A DNA stretch of 64,000 nt. Source: CBDCFT01 sp965216365. GTDB taxonomy: Bacteria > Pseudomonadota > Gammaproteobacteria > Arenicellales > CBDCFT01. Below, piece after piece: positions 25,610-35,359 of this stretch. The stretch lies in the NCBI GenBank assembly GCA_965216365.1, contig CBDCFT010000019.1:1-64000 (forward strand), given 5' to 3'. The notes under the pieces were generated by a model. It made no database searches. It was not told the origin of the DNA and saw only the letters and a program-made list of their open reading frames with translations. Within the stretch, counting starts at the first letter, position 1; every line of letters begins with the position of its first letter. The position numbers and the translations under genes were made by a program.

Positions 25610-26506
25610 CTAGCGCTTTAGTTTCGGATCGAGTGCGTCACGCAGACCGTCGCCCATTAAATTGAAAGCCAGCACGACAATCAAAATAGCCAACCCGGGA
25701 AACGTCACCACCCACCACGCGCGCTGAATAAACTGCAATGCGTTGGATAACATGGTGCCCCATTCCGGTGTCGGTGGCTGCGCACCCATACCGAGAAAAC
25801 CGAGCGCGGCCAGGTCCAGCACCGCGGTCGAAAACCCCAGCGTACCTTGCACGATTAACGGCGCCAGACAGTTCGGCAAAACCGTAATTAGCATTAGCCT
25901 GAATAGACCCGCACCGCTGACTTTGGAAGCGATCACATAATCTTTTGTCATTTCGGACATGACTGCGGCGCGGGTCAATCGTACGAAATGCGGCAACTGC
26001 ACTACCACCACCGCCATGGCCGCATTAATTAAACTCGGCCCCAATATAGCGACCACGACAATGGCCAGTAACAAACTCGGCAAGGCCAGCATAATATCCA
26101 TGGCGCGCATGATGGCGATGTCAACAATGCCGCGTGCGAAACCGGCAATCAATCCCAAGCCAATACCGGCAACCAGCGCCAGCGTCACCACCATGAATCC
26201 GGTGGATAACGACACCTGCGCACCAAAAATAATGCGTGACAGGATATCGCGGCCGATATCATCGGTGCCTAAAATAAAATCCGTCGAACCCCCTGCGACC
26301 CAGAATGGCGGACGCAACAGGGCGTCGCGGTACTGCTCATTCGGGTCATGTGGTGCAATAAGTTGTGCGAACACCGCCATCAACACTAAAAAGATAATCG
26401 TGAACAACCCGATCATGGCGCCGCGGTTTTGCCGGAAATAACTCCAGAATTCCTTTATCGGATGTGGCGGCGCCGCAGCAACCAGCGCTTCGTTCGCAGT
26501 ATTCAT
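25610..26506 (-). CDS. dppC: dipeptide ABC transporter permease
   Basis: Inner-membrane permease of 298 residues with an N-terminal helix (GAMIGLFTIIFLVLMAVFA) followed by the OppC N-terminal region and a BPD-type transport domain of five helices. The characteristic segments are DFILGTDDIGRDILSRIIFG and the EAA loop near VIASKVSGAGLFRLMLITVL. LGFLGMGAQPPTPEWGTML is diagnostic of DppC/OppC. It overlaps the dppB stop by four bases. It pairs with DppB to make the translocation channel. Confidence 0.93.
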   Translation of the reverse strand: MNTANEALVAAAPPHPIKEFWSYFRQNRGAMIGLFTIIFLVLMAVFAQLIAPHDPNEQYRDALLRPPFWVAGGSTDFILGTDDIGRDILSRIIFGAQVSLSTGFMVVTLALVAGIGLGLIAGFARGIVDIAIMRAMDIMLALPSLLLAIVVVAILGPSLINAAMAVVVVQLPHFVRLTRAAVMSEMTKDYVIASKVSGAGLFRLMLITVLPNCLAPLIVQGTLGFSTAVLDLAALGFLGMGAQPPTPEWGTMLSNALQFIQRAWWVVTFPGLAILIVVLAFNLMGDGLRDALDPKLKR

Positions 26507-27516
26507 GCGCGTTTGTGCCGTATGCGTGGGTTGATCAAACCGTACAACACATCAACGATGAGATTGACAATCATTACTGTCGAAGCGACCAATAGTACAC
26601 CACCCTGTAACACCGGGTAGTCCCGGCGCCGCACGGACTCTACCAGCCATTTGCCGACACCCGGCCAGGCAAAAATGGTTTCGGTCAGAATGGCGCCCGC
26701 AAACAACACACCAACGGCAAGACCGATGACCGTGATAACCGGAATCAGTGCATTGCGTAGTGCGTGCACGGAAACAACCCGTAGCGGCGACAAGCCTTTG
26801 GCGCGCGCCGTACGAATGTAATCTTCGTTCAATACTTCAAGCATGGAAGAACGGGTCATGCGCGCAATAACCGCAAGTGGGATAGTGCCCAGCGCAATTG
26901 ACGGCAACGCCAGATGTTTGAGTGCCGACAGGAATGCGCCCTCCTCATTCAGCAACAACGAATCGATCAACATGAACCCGGTCACGGGTTCGATAAAATA
27001 GAATGCGGAAATACGCCCGGACACCGGTGTCCAACCAAGATTGACCGAGAACAACAGGATCAAAAGCAATGCCCACCAGAATATGGGCATGGAATAACCC
27101 GTAAGCGATACGCCCATACTGGCATAGTCGAATACCGAACCGCGTTTTACCGCGGCAAGAATTCCAACCGGAATACCAATCAGCAAAGCAAACAAGATTG
27201 CGCAAACCGAAATCTCGATAGTTGCCGGAAACAAGGTAAAAAATTCCTTTAGTACCGGCTCCTTGGTAACGATGGAATTACCCAGATCCCCTTTTAATAC
27301 ATTGCTGATATAAATACCGTACTGCTCCAGCAATGGCTTGTCCAGCCCCAGCTCCGCGCGCAGCATCGCATGACGGGTTGGATCGATACCACGCTCGCCA
27401 ACCAATAACTCTATGGGATCACCCGGAACCAGGCGAATTAACGCGAACGTCAACAGCGTGACGCCGATAAACGTCGGAATGATTAAACTGACGCGCGTCA
27501 GTAAAAAACGAAGCAA
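26503..27516 (-). CDS. dppB: dipeptide ABC transporter permease
   Basis: Inner-membrane permease of 337 residues. The N-terminal signature MLRFLLTRVSLIIPTFIGVT continues into LLTFALIRLVPGDPIELLVG, typical of DppB/OppB. It has six hydrophobic helices. The EAA-type loop is YIRTARAKGLSPLRVVSVHA, and the C-terminal ETIFAWPGVGKWLVESV is a family hallmark. It starts 64 bases after dppA, across a stem-loop, and overlaps dppC. It probably recognises DppA on its periplasmic side. Confidence 0.93.
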   Translation of the reverse strand: MLRFLLTRVSLIIPTFIGVTLLTFALIRLVPGDPIELLVGERGIDPTRHAMLRAELGLDKPLLEQYGIYISNVLKGDLGNSIVTKEPVLKEFFTLFPATIEISVCAILFALLIGIPVGILAAVKRGSVFDYASMGVSLTGYSMPIFWWALLLILLFSVNLGWTPVSGRISAFYFIEPVTGFMLIDSLLLNEEGAFLSALKHLALPSIALGTIPLAVIARMTRSSMLEVLNEDYIRTARAKGLSPLRVVSVHALRNALIPVITVIGLAVGVLFAGAILTETIFAWPGVGKWLVESVRRRDYPVLQGGVLLVASTVMIVNLIVDVLYGLINPRIRHKRA

Positions 27517-27540
27517 ATATCCGCCCCGAAAGTAAAGAAC

Positions 27541-27568
27541 GACGGGAAGACGCTAAGCGCCTCCCGTC
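27541..27568 (-). terminator. intercistronic stem-loop between dppA and dppB
   Basis: GACGGGA and TCCCGTC enclose an inner GCGC..ACGC stem, forming a long imperfect hairpin just after the dppA stop. No U run follows on the transcript strand. It more likely stabilises the dppA message or causes partial termination, giving the binding protein in excess over the membrane subunits. Confidence 0.6.
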
Positions 27569-27580
27569 ATTACAGTTGGA

Positions 27581-29179
27581 TTATTGTTCTAGATCGACTC
27601 CGTAGAACACGTGCCCGCCGAAAGGATCGATACGAAAATCCTTAACTTCCTTGCGCACGGGTTTGAACACCACCGAGTGCGCAATGGTGTACCACGGGGC
27701 TTCTTCTTTGAAGATAACCTGAGCTTCTTCGTAAAGTTTCGTGCGTTCAGCCACGTCCGTCGTAAGCTTGGCCTGCGTTAACAAATCATCGAACGGCTTA
27801 TGGCACCAGCGTGCACGGTTTGCACCTTCGGCTGCCGCACAACCCAGCAACACGTGCAGGAAGTTATCCGGATCGCCATTGTCACCGGTCCAGCCAAGCA
27901 ACACGGTCTGGTGCTCACCGGCTTTTGAACGCTTGAGATATTCACCCCATTCAAAGGTAACGATTTCGGCTTTAACGCCTACCTTGGCGAAGTCCGCTTG
28001 AATGATTTCCGCCATGCGGCGCGCATTCGGATTATACGGACGTTGTACCGGCATAGCCCAGATATCAGTTTCGAAACCATCCGCGAATCCGGCTTCTGCC
28101 AGCATCGCTTTGGCTTTTTCGGGATCGTACGGATAATCCTGCACTGCATCATTATATGACCAGATAGTCGGCGGAATCGGATTCTTGGCCGCCACACCGG
28201 CACCCAGATAAATGGCGTCAATAATCGCCGCCTTGTTGATCGCCATATTTAAAGCCTGACGCACGCGTTTATCGGTAAACGGGTCCTTTTCAGTGTTGAA
28301 AGCAAGATAACCCACATTCAACCCTTCCTGTTCCAGTAAATTAATATCCGGGTCGGCTTTCATGGCTTCTATATCGGCCGGGTTGGGATAAGGCATGACA
28401 TGACACTCGCCCGCTTGCAGTTTGGCATAGCGCACCGCGGCGTCCGGTGTAATGGAGAATACGAGGTTGTCTATAGCCGCTTTACCGGGCCAGTAATCAG
28501 GGTGGGCCTGATAGCGAATGACCGCGTCTTTTTGATAACCGGCTAATTGGAACGGCCCGGTACCGACCGGCTCCAGATCGATTTTGTCCGGCGTACCCGC
28601 CTCACGCATTTGATCCGCATATTCCGCTGAGAGTATGGAGGCAAAATCCATCGCCATATTGGCAATGAACGGTGCTTCCGGTTGGTTGAGTATGAATTTA
28701 ACGGTCAAGTCATCGACTTTTTCAATGTCTTTGATCAGGTTTGGCATATCCATACCGTTGAAATACTCGTAAGTACCGCCGGATAACTTATGATCGGGGT
28801 GATCTTCGCGTAATTGACGGTTAAACGTGTACAACACGTCATCGGCGTTAAACTCACGACTCGGCGTGAAGTTTTTCGTGGTATGGAATTTCACTCCGCC
28901 ACGCAATTTAAAGGTGTACTCCGTTCCGTCCTCGGATACTTCCCAGGATTCGGCCAAACCGGGTTCGATTTCCGTGGTGCCGCGTTTGAAATGCACCAGG
29001 CGATCAAACATCGCACGCGAGCTGGCATCGAACGTCGTACCTGCCGTATACAGTGACGGAGTAAATCCTTCCGGACTACCTTCGGAGCAATACACCAGGG
29101 TTTTTGCCGCCAATGCGCTACTGGATACAACCAGACCACCCAGCAACAGCGCAGGCATCATTATTGAATGTTTTTTCAT
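27581..29179 (-). CDS. dppA: dipeptide-binding periplasmic protein
   Basis: Family 5 extracellular solute-binding protein of 532 residues. The signal peptide MKKHSIMMPALLLGGLVVSS plus ALAA ends near residue 24. The mature protein begins KTLVYCSEGSPEGFTPSLYT, close to E. coli DppA, and includes YTFKLRGGVKFHTT, FNADDVLYTFNR, EPVGTGPFQLAGYQKDAVIR and NPNARRMAEIIQADFAKVGV. It binds di- or oligopeptides in the periplasm and delivers them to DppBC. It is the first gene of the operon, 344 bases from the divergent prc gene. DppA homologues can also carry heme or other ligands. Confidence 0.93.
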   Translation of the reverse strand: MKKHSIMMPALLLGGLVVSSSALAAKTLVYCSEGSPEGFTPSLYTAGTTFDASSRAMFDRLVHFKRGTTEIEPGLAESWEVSEDGTEYTFKLRGGVKFHTTKNFTPSREFNADDVLYTFNRQLREDHPDHKLSGGTYEYFNGMDMPNLIKDIEKVDDLTVKFILNQPEAPFIANMAMDFASILSAEYADQMREAGTPDKIDLEPVGTGPFQLAGYQKDAVIRYQAHPDYWPGKAAIDNLVFSITPDAAVRYAKLQAGECHVMPYPNPADIEAMKADPDINLLEQEGLNVGYLAFNTEKDPFTDKRVRQALNMAINKAAIIDAIYLGAGVAAKNPIPPTIWSYNDAVQDYPYDPEKAKAMLAEAGFADGFETDIWAMPVQRPYNPNARRMAEIIQADFAKVGVKAEIVTFEWGEYLKRSKAGEHQTVLLGWTGDNGDPDNFLHVLLGCAAAEGANRARWCHKPFDDLLTQAKLTTDVAERTKLYEEAQVIFKEEAPWYTIAHSVVFKPVRKEVKDFRIDPFGGHVFYGVDLEQ

Positions 29180-29523
29180 TATTACAGTCCTCTAAGTTTT
29201 GGTGAAAACCATCCCCAGCCATAGCGACCCGAAGTCAATTTTCGCTTGTCCGCATTCGTGCATTGCACAAAATGCACAACTTGCCGGTGTTCTGTAGCTT
29301 GGGAATATTATGGCTTTTTACGCTTTCAATGCTCTGTTTGCAAGTATTCATCCTCATCCAAGCACCATGAAATAGGGTTAACCAAGCGTAACGTGCCAAT
29401 TCAAGCGTAATCGGGTTAATATTAGCGTATATTTTCATGCAAGGGATTCGTTCGACAACTTCTCAAACCCGCGTATCTTAAGCTGATTATTGGACTATAA
29501 ATATTGAATATCTCAGGAAAACT
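29180..29523. promoter_or_regulatory. divergent dppA-prc control region
   Basis: No gene is visible in this 344-base gap. It must hold the promoters for dppA (leftward) and prc (rightward). At 29258-29277 an inverted repeat GTGCATT-GCACAA-AATGCAC has 7-base arms and a 6-base spacer, about 80 bases upstream of dppA. It could be a repressor site. The prc start has CAGGAAAACT directly upstream as ribosome site. I found no clear -35/-10 pair. Confidence 0.4.
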
Positions 29524-31731
29524 ATGTCCCTGTGCAACCTGACTCCGAAAACCGGACTAAACGGCGCTGACCCGACGATGATGTATCGAGTACAAAAAAT
29601 CGGCTGGATTCTGTTGTCCGGCATATTGATCCTCGCCGCACCCGTATTCGGCAATGTAGAAGAATCGTCGAGCAGGGTTTTTCAACCCGAGAAAAAACAT
29701 GAACGGGCGACGCTGCTGATCAACCACTTTGTGCAAAGCTATCACTACAAGAAAACCAAACTGGATGACGGGCTGTCCGAAAAGATTCTGCAAAAGTACC
29801 TGGAAAGCCTGGACCCCAATCGCAGTTACTTACTTCAACGAGACATTGCCGAATTCAACAAGCACCGGTTCGAATTCGATGACTACCTGCACAAACATAA
29901 GCTCGCACCGGCCTACGCGGTGTTCTCCGTGTTTCGTGATCGCGTCGATGAACGTGTTGCCTACGCGCTCGATGTGCTGAACTCAGAATTTGATTTTGAA
30001 GTCGACGAGCAATACCGGTTTGACCGCCGCGACGCTCCCTGGGCAACGAGCCGGGAAGAGCTGGATGAGATTTGGCATCAACGAGTCAAGAACGATATCT
30101 TGAGTCTGCGTCTGACCGAAAAAACTCACGATGAAATAATCAAAACGCTACAATCCCGCTACACCCAACTGGGCCGGCGTACCGCCCAGTTCAATGAAGA
30201 CGATGTGTACCAGATTTTCATCAACGCCTACATGTCGTCCATTGAACCCCACACCAGTTACTTCTCCCCGCGCGCATCAGATAATTTCAAGATTCGCATG
30301 AGTCTTTCGCTGGAGGGCATTGGCGCTGTGCTGCAAACCGAAGACGAATACACCATCGTGCGCCGGGTGGTTACCGGTGGCCCGGCGGACTTAAGCGGTG
30401 AACTGCAATCCGGCGATCGCATTATCGGCGTCGGCCAGGGACAGTCCGACCCGTTAGTCGATGTCATTGGCTGGCGACTGGACGATGTGGTCGAACTGAT
30501 ACGTGGTCCAAAAGACAGTATCGTTCGTTTGCAAATTTTGCCGGACGGCACGGGAGCGGAAGGTCCACCGGAAGTAGTCGCTTTAACACGTGACAAGATT
30601 AAGCTGGAGGAGCAGGCGGCGAAGAAATCAATCCTGGAATTACCGGTTGAAAACAACGAAACCCTGCGCATCGGCGTTATCGATATTCCCACTTTTTATA
30701 TCGACTTCGCCGCGCGTTCGCGTGGTGACCGCAACTATCGCAGCACGACTCGCGACGTCAAACAACTGTTAATCGAATTGGAACATGACGATATAGACGG
30801 TGTGGTCATCGATTTGCGCGGCAACGGCGGCGGCGCATTGACTGAAGCGGTTACCGCTACGGGATTATTTATTGAATCTGGCCCTGTCGTGCAGGTGCGC
30901 AACGCCGGTGGCAAGGTCGAAGTCAATCGCGATCCGGATCCCGATGTTATCTATGGCGGGCCGTTAGCGGTTCTGGTTGATCGCAACAGCGCATCAGCTT
31001 CGGAAATTTTCGCTGGTGCAATACAAGACTATAAACGCGGTCTTATTATCGGCGAACCCACTTATGGCAAAGGCACGGTGCAAAACCTGATCAGCCTGGA
31101 TCAATATGCCGAAGAGAAGGATATTCGACTGGGTCAGCTCAAAATAACCATCGCGCAATTTTTCCGCATTAACGGGGACAGCACGCAACGCCGCGGCGTG
31201 GTTCCGGATATTGTTTTTCCCATGGCTGCCGAAGCCGCTGACGAAGGTGAACGGGCATTGGAAAATTCACTGGCCTGGACGACTATTGAACCCGCAAAAT
31301 ACGTCCCGTACGGCGACCTTTCCAATCCCGACGCCCTGGTTGCCACCCGCACCCGGCACGCTGATCGAATCGTCGACGAACCCGGGTTTCAATTTCTATT
31401 AGGCGAATCGCAAATTCGTCGCGAACTGGAAGAGCGAACCCATATTTCGTTACGTGAATCGACGCGGCGCGAGGAACTGGAGAACCAAACCCAGCGACGT
31501 GAAGCGATCGAAATTTCACTGCTTGCGGGTGAAGATAAAACTATGGATACGGACGATGACCTCGATGTCGATTCCATCCTACTGACCGAGGCCAGTCAGA
31601 TACTGGCGGATTTTATCTACAACAAGCATGCGACGCGCACGGTAAAACGCGAAAACAGCCAGGGCACAGCCGAAGGCATCGATGAGTCACTGGCATCCGG
31701 CAATAATGCAAACAAGAGTGACTCACGCTGA
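29524..31731 (+). CDS. prc: C-terminal processing peptidase (tail-specific protease)
   Basis: Periplasmic S41 protease of 735 residues that degrades or trims proteins from their C-terminus, including lipoproteins and peptidoglycan enzymes. A hydrophobic signal (IGWILLSGILILAAPVFG) follows a longer N-region; the ATG pair at 29578/29581 is an alternative start with a poorer ribosome site. The N-terminal helical domain has LDPNRSYLLQRDIAEF, the PDZ domain spans about residues 245-345 (SLEGIGAVLQ, GGPADLSGELQSGDRIIGVG). The catalytic Ser is in NSASASEIFAGA near residue 490 and Lys in YGKGTVQ near 516. The C-terminal DUF3340 region follows. A full-length family member. Confidence 0.93.
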   Translation: MSLCNLTPKTGLNGADPTMMYRVQKIGWILLSGILILAAPVFGNVEESSSRVFQPEKKHERATLLINHFVQSYHYKKTKLDDGLSEKILQKYLESLDPNRSYLLQRDIAEFNKHRFEFDDYLHKHKLAPAYAVFSVFRDRVDERVAYALDVLNSEFDFEVDEQYRFDRRDAPWATSREELDEIWHQRVKNDILSLRLTEKTHDEIIKTLQSRYTQLGRRTAQFNEDDVYQIFINAYMSSIEPHTSYFSPRASDNFKIRMSLSLEGIGAVLQTEDEYTIVRRVVTGGPADLSGELQSGDRIIGVGQGQSDPLVDVIGWRLDDVVELIRGPKDSIVRLQILPDGTGAEGPPEVVALTRDKIKLEEQAAKKSILELPVENNETLRIGVIDIPTFYIDFAARSRGDRNYRSTTRDVKQLLIELEHDDIDGVVIDLRGNGGGALTEAVTATGLFIESGPVVQVRNAGGKVEVNRDPDPDVIYGGPLAVLVDRNSASASEIFAGAIQDYKRGLIIGEPTYGKGTVQNLISLDQYAEEKDIRLGQLKITIAQFFRINGDSTQRRGVVPDIVFPMAAEAADEGERALENSLAWTTIEPAKYVPYGDLSNPDALVATRTRHADRIVDEPGFQFLLGESQIRRELEERTHISLRESTRREELENQTQRREAIEISLLAGEDKTMDTDDDLDVDSILLTEASQILADFIYNKHATRTVKRENSQGTAEGIDESLASGNNANKSDSR

Positions 31732-31816
31732 CGCAGCGACGCGTTAAACCGGTAGCGAAAACGAATCCGGCGATACACCATTAATCCACTAATTCACCAG
31801 CCGTGATTTTTTGATC

Positions 31817-33085
31817 ATGCGCTTTTCACGTTTCCGCGATCTATTCAGCTCCGAGTCCGGTATTTTGCAACTGATGGCCGACCTGGGCGAGGCCGCCGGT
31901 TCTGAGCAAGAATTTGACATGCTGGGCGGTGGCAACCCGGCTCAGATACCCGCCGTTCAACAACGCTTTCGTCACAGCATGCAAACCATGCTCGACAATG
32001 GCGACGAGTTCGAACGCATGATTGGCAACTACGATGGCCCACAAGGTAAAACTTTGTTTATTGAAGCCCTGGTTAAACTGTTTCGCCTGACCTACGGCTG
32101 GGATATCAACCCTGAAAATATCGCAATTACCAACGGCAGCCAGGCTAGTTTTTTCGTCTTATTTAATCTTTTTTCCGGCGAATTCAGCGACAGTACCAGC
32201 AAAAAGATTTTGTTACCGCTGACGCCGGAATATATCGGCTACGCTGACACGGGATTATCCAAGCCCACGTTCAAATCAACGCGCCCGCAAATTGAATTCA
32301 TTGATGATCGTACCTTCAAGTACCACATCGACTTTGGACACATCACTATTGACGAAACAATCGGTGCGATTTGCGTGTCACGCCCAACCAACCCGACCGG
32401 CAACGTAATTACCGATGCAGAAATGGCGAAACTGGTGGAGTTATCGGAGCGACATGCCATACCGCTAATTGTTGATTGCGCTTACGGCGCACCGTTCCCA
32501 GGCATCCTTTTTGCTGAAGCACAAGCCTTTTGGAATCCAAACACCATTATCTGCATGAGTCTGTCCAAACTGGGGTTGCCCGGCGTGCGCACTGGTATCG
32601 TAATAGCACCCAAAGCCGTGATTGATACCATGGCTGCCGCCAATGCTATTCTGAACCTCGCCACGGGAAGTTTTGGTCCTGCTCTCGCGTTGGATCTGGT
32701 AAAAAGCGGCGAAATTCTCGATTTGTCGAGTAACGTCATTCGCCCTTGGTATCAACAACGTGCAACACACACTATTGCGCATCTTAACCATGAATTGAAA
32801 GGACTACCTTACGCGGTGCATAGCGCCGAGGGGGCTATGTTCTTATGGTTATGGTTTCGCGATTTACCCATCAGCGCACAGGAATTGTACGAGCGCTTAA
32901 AACAAAAAGGCGTACTGGTTATCCCGGGCCATCATTTTTTCATAGGTCTGAATGAACAATGGCGGCACAAGCACGAGTGTATTCGCATCACTTACTCACA
33001 AAACGAAGAAAACGTGAAACATGGATTAAGCGTCCTGGGCGAAGAAATTCGCAGCATTTACACCGACAACACGCACGCTGACTAA
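31817..33085 (+). CDS. avtA: valine--pyruvate aminotransferase
   Basis: PLP aminotransferase exchanging amino groups between valine/alanine and their keto acids. About 422 residues. ATG 31817 is preferred to the TTG two codons upstream. The N-terminus RFSRFRDLFSSESGILQLM and LGGGNPAQIPAVQQ are specific to AvtA. Other landmarks are NYDGPQGKTLFIEAL, ITNGSQASFFVLFNLF, SRPTNPTGNVITD and the PLP lysine in MSLSKLGLPGVRTG. The C-terminal VIPGHHFFIGL and CIRITYSQ agree with type I aminotransferases. It starts 85 bases after prc, on the same strand. Confidence 0.93.
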   Translation: MRFSRFRDLFSSESGILQLMADLGEAAGSEQEFDMLGGGNPAQIPAVQQRFRHSMQTMLDNGDEFERMIGNYDGPQGKTLFIEALVKLFRLTYGWDINPENIAITNGSQASFFVLFNLFSGEFSDSTSKKILLPLTPEYIGYADTGLSKPTFKSTRPQIEFIDDRTFKYHIDFGHITIDETIGAICVSRPTNPTGNVITDAEMAKLVELSERHAIPLIVDCAYGAPFPGILFAEAQAFWNPNTIICMSLSKLGLPGVRTGIVIAPKAVIDTMAAANAILNLATGSFGPALALDLVKSGEILDLSSNVIRPWYQQRATHTIAHLNHELKGLPYAVHSAEGAMFLWLWFRDLPISAQELYERLKQKGVLVIPGHHFFIGLNEQWRHKHECIRITYSQNEENVKHGLSVLGEEIRSIYTDNTHAD

Positions 33086-33098
33086 GTATTCGTCCAGC

Positions 33099-35273
33099 TC
33101 AGGCTGACGACAGATTAATTATCGTTCCCGTCACACCCAATTGTAAACGCGACACATAAAGTTGGGTCAACGCGTCTTGCGGATAGCGATTCAGTAGTTG
33201 CTCAAAAGCGTCCAATGCCTGCCCGGGATCATTTACCAATAATTCATAAGCGTTATTGTATTCAACACCATTGTCAATCGGGGCAACACTCGCCAATACC
33301 GGTTCGAAAGCAGCTATGGTCGTTTTTTTTCCGCGTAATAACAATTGCCCTACCGGTCGGAACACGACATCCGGACATTGCGCGACTGTAGCCTCCGCAA
33401 CGCACACTCTCGTTCCCAATGCTTTGTTGGCAGCTTCCAACCTGGCGGTCGTATTCACCACATCACCGTACGCCGTGTAATCAAAACGCCTTTGACCGCC
33501 GAAATTGCCGACGACTGCTGACCCTGTGTTAACACCAGCACGGGTGTAACCAAACGCAATCCCGTCGCGTTCACAGCGTTGCACAAATTCTCGACCGAAT
33601 CTATCCAACGCCAGAGAACAACGCACAGCGAGTACGGCATGATCGGGCTGATCCAGCGGTGCATTATAAATTGCTATTACGGCATCGCCGACAATTTTAT
33701 CGATAGTGCCGCCGTGATCCATGATAATGCGGCAAACATTATCCAGATACTCGTTGTGCGTCGTGACCACCTGTTGCGGAGTGGAATGCTCGACGAAACG
33801 GGTGAAATCGGACACATCGGTAAACAAAAAACTCATCGTGCGTGTCTCACCCTGTAAATGCAGTTGTTCTGGGTTCTTTGCCAGACGTTCGACCAGTGCA
33901 GGCGCGAGGTAACTGCTAAATGCTTTTTTCAATTGATGTTCGAGGCGATACTCAACCGCAAACCCGTAAGTTGCGTTGATACCCGCCAGCAACAAAATCA
34001 GTACCACACTGGAAGCTAACGGCAAATCCAGACCATACACTTGCCAAAGGTAAAAATTGACACCCACCGTCGTGGCTAAAACACTCAAAACAAACAGCGA
34101 AACCGCGACCGGCGCTAACATAGGCATAACAATAGTCAATAGCAATCCAATAAATAACAATAAACCGACTTCAGCATTGCGAGTGAACAACGGTCTGTGT
34201 TTGAAATCGCCGTCAAGCAAACCGGACACGATGTTGGCATGAATTTCCACGCCGGGAAATATCTCCTGCACCGGAGTTGACTTGAGGTCACCCAAGCCTG
34301 CGGCGCTGGTGCCTAACAACACTATGGCGTCGTGCAGCACTACCGGATTCGGGATACGGTCACGCAGCACATCGGTCGCGGAAAGGTATATGTAATTTTC
34401 ACCGTATGTGCCACGATACGGAATCAACACGTTTACGCCTCGATTTACAGGGACACGCTGACCCGCTAACTCAAACGCCTCGACAACATGAGTTCCGCGC
34501 GTTTGCGCAAACAAGGGGATCAGGATGGCTTCGGTGTACGCACGCGCGACGGCCAACGCGAACGAAGAATACAATGCACCGCCGTATTCATGCAGAAGGG
34601 ACGCCCTGCGAACGACGCCGTCGGAATCCGTCGTTTCCAGATTGATAAACCCCGCATCATACGCAGCCTGTTGCAACACATCGATATTAGCCAGGTAGTA
34701 GGATGCGTGTCCCGGATCAATCGATTCCGGCAAGTATTCCTCAGCAGTAAACACGGGGGCTGGTAACAACCCCGTGCTTTCACTCACGCCATCGAGCGCG
34801 TGTCCGAAAAAATAACTCAATACCACCTTGTTGTTTTTTATCGCGGCGGCCAGAGCTTTGTCACCATCCAGCAGATCCGTGTAAGAATCCAACCGCGCCA
34901 AAAAATCCGGTGATTGATCCCGAATGGCCAGGTCTTTTAATCGATCGATACCGACCGCTCGTTCCGTCTCAAAAAAGAATACGTCTACGCCCAACACGCT
35001 AATCGCGTAATCAGTGAATAGACGGTCAACCAGTTCCGCCAAACGGTGACGCGACCATGGCCAATGCCCTTCCGCGCGCAGACTGGCTTCATCGATATCG
35101 ACAATGACAATGCGCTTGTCGAAGGCCCTTGTCCGGGTCAGGTTCAAACGCGTGTCATATGAAAATTGCTCTAATTTATCAATAAGTTGCAGTCGCATCC
35201 CACCACCCGCATGCAATGCGAATACAACCAGCAATACAACACTCGGAACCAGGCGAATGAAATACTGTTTCAC
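33099..35273 (-). CDS. CHASE2-domain adenylate/guanylate cyclase
   Basis: Membrane-bound class III nucleotide cyclase of 724 residues. After one N-terminal helix there is a periplasmic CHASE2 sensor domain, about residues 30-340 (IVIVDIDEASLRAEGHWPW, VLGVDVFF, GFINLETTDSDGVVRRASL, VLLGTSAAGLGDLKSTPV). Three helices follow at about 350-430. The cyclase domain covers about 470-650, with FLFTDVSDFTRFVEHSTP (first metal Asp), GGTIDKIVGDAVIAIYNAP (second Asp), GVNTGSAVVGNFGG and TAYGDVVNTTARLE. The Lys in TIDKIVGD matches the purine-recognition Lys of adenylate cyclases. It is divergent from a FecR-domain gene, a pairing seen in other proteobacteria. Confidence 0.9.
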   Translation of the reverse strand: MKQYFIRLVPSVVLLVVFALHAGGGMRLQLIDKLEQFSYDTRLNLTRTRAFDKRIVIVDIDEASLRAEGHWPWSRHRLAELVDRLFTDYAISVLGVDVFFFETERAVGIDRLKDLAIRDQSPDFLARLDSYTDLLDGDKALAAAIKNNKVVLSYFFGHALDGVSESTGLLPAPVFTAEEYLPESIDPGHASYYLANIDVLQQAAYDAGFINLETTDSDGVVRRASLLHEYGGALYSSFALAVARAYTEAILIPLFAQTRGTHVVEAFELAGQRVPVNRGVNVLIPYRGTYGENYIYLSATDVLRDRIPNPVVLHDAIVLLGTSAAGLGDLKSTPVQEIFPGVEIHANIVSGLLDGDFKHRPLFTRNAEVGLLLFIGLLLTIVMPMLAPVAVSLFVLSVLATTVGVNFYLWQVYGLDLPLASSVVLILLLAGINATYGFAVEYRLEHQLKKAFSSYLAPALVERLAKNPEQLHLQGETRTMSFLFTDVSDFTRFVEHSTPQQVVTTHNEYLDNVCRIIMDHGGTIDKIVGDAVIAIYNAPLDQPDHAVLAVRCSLALDRFGREFVQRCERDGIAFGYTRAGVNTGSAVVGNFGGQRRFDYTAYGDVVNTTARLEAANKALGTRVCVAEATVAQCPDVVFRPVGQLLLRGKKTTIAAFEPVLASVAPIDNGVEYNNAYELLVNDPGQALDAFEQLLNRYPQDALTQLYVSRLQLGVTGTIINLSSA

Positions 35274-35359
35274 AATACTTTATGCTTTAATTCGGTACAG
35301 CATAGTTTGTTTATTATAGAATTCGGTTACTTTTGGCATCAGCAAGGGACACCTACAAC

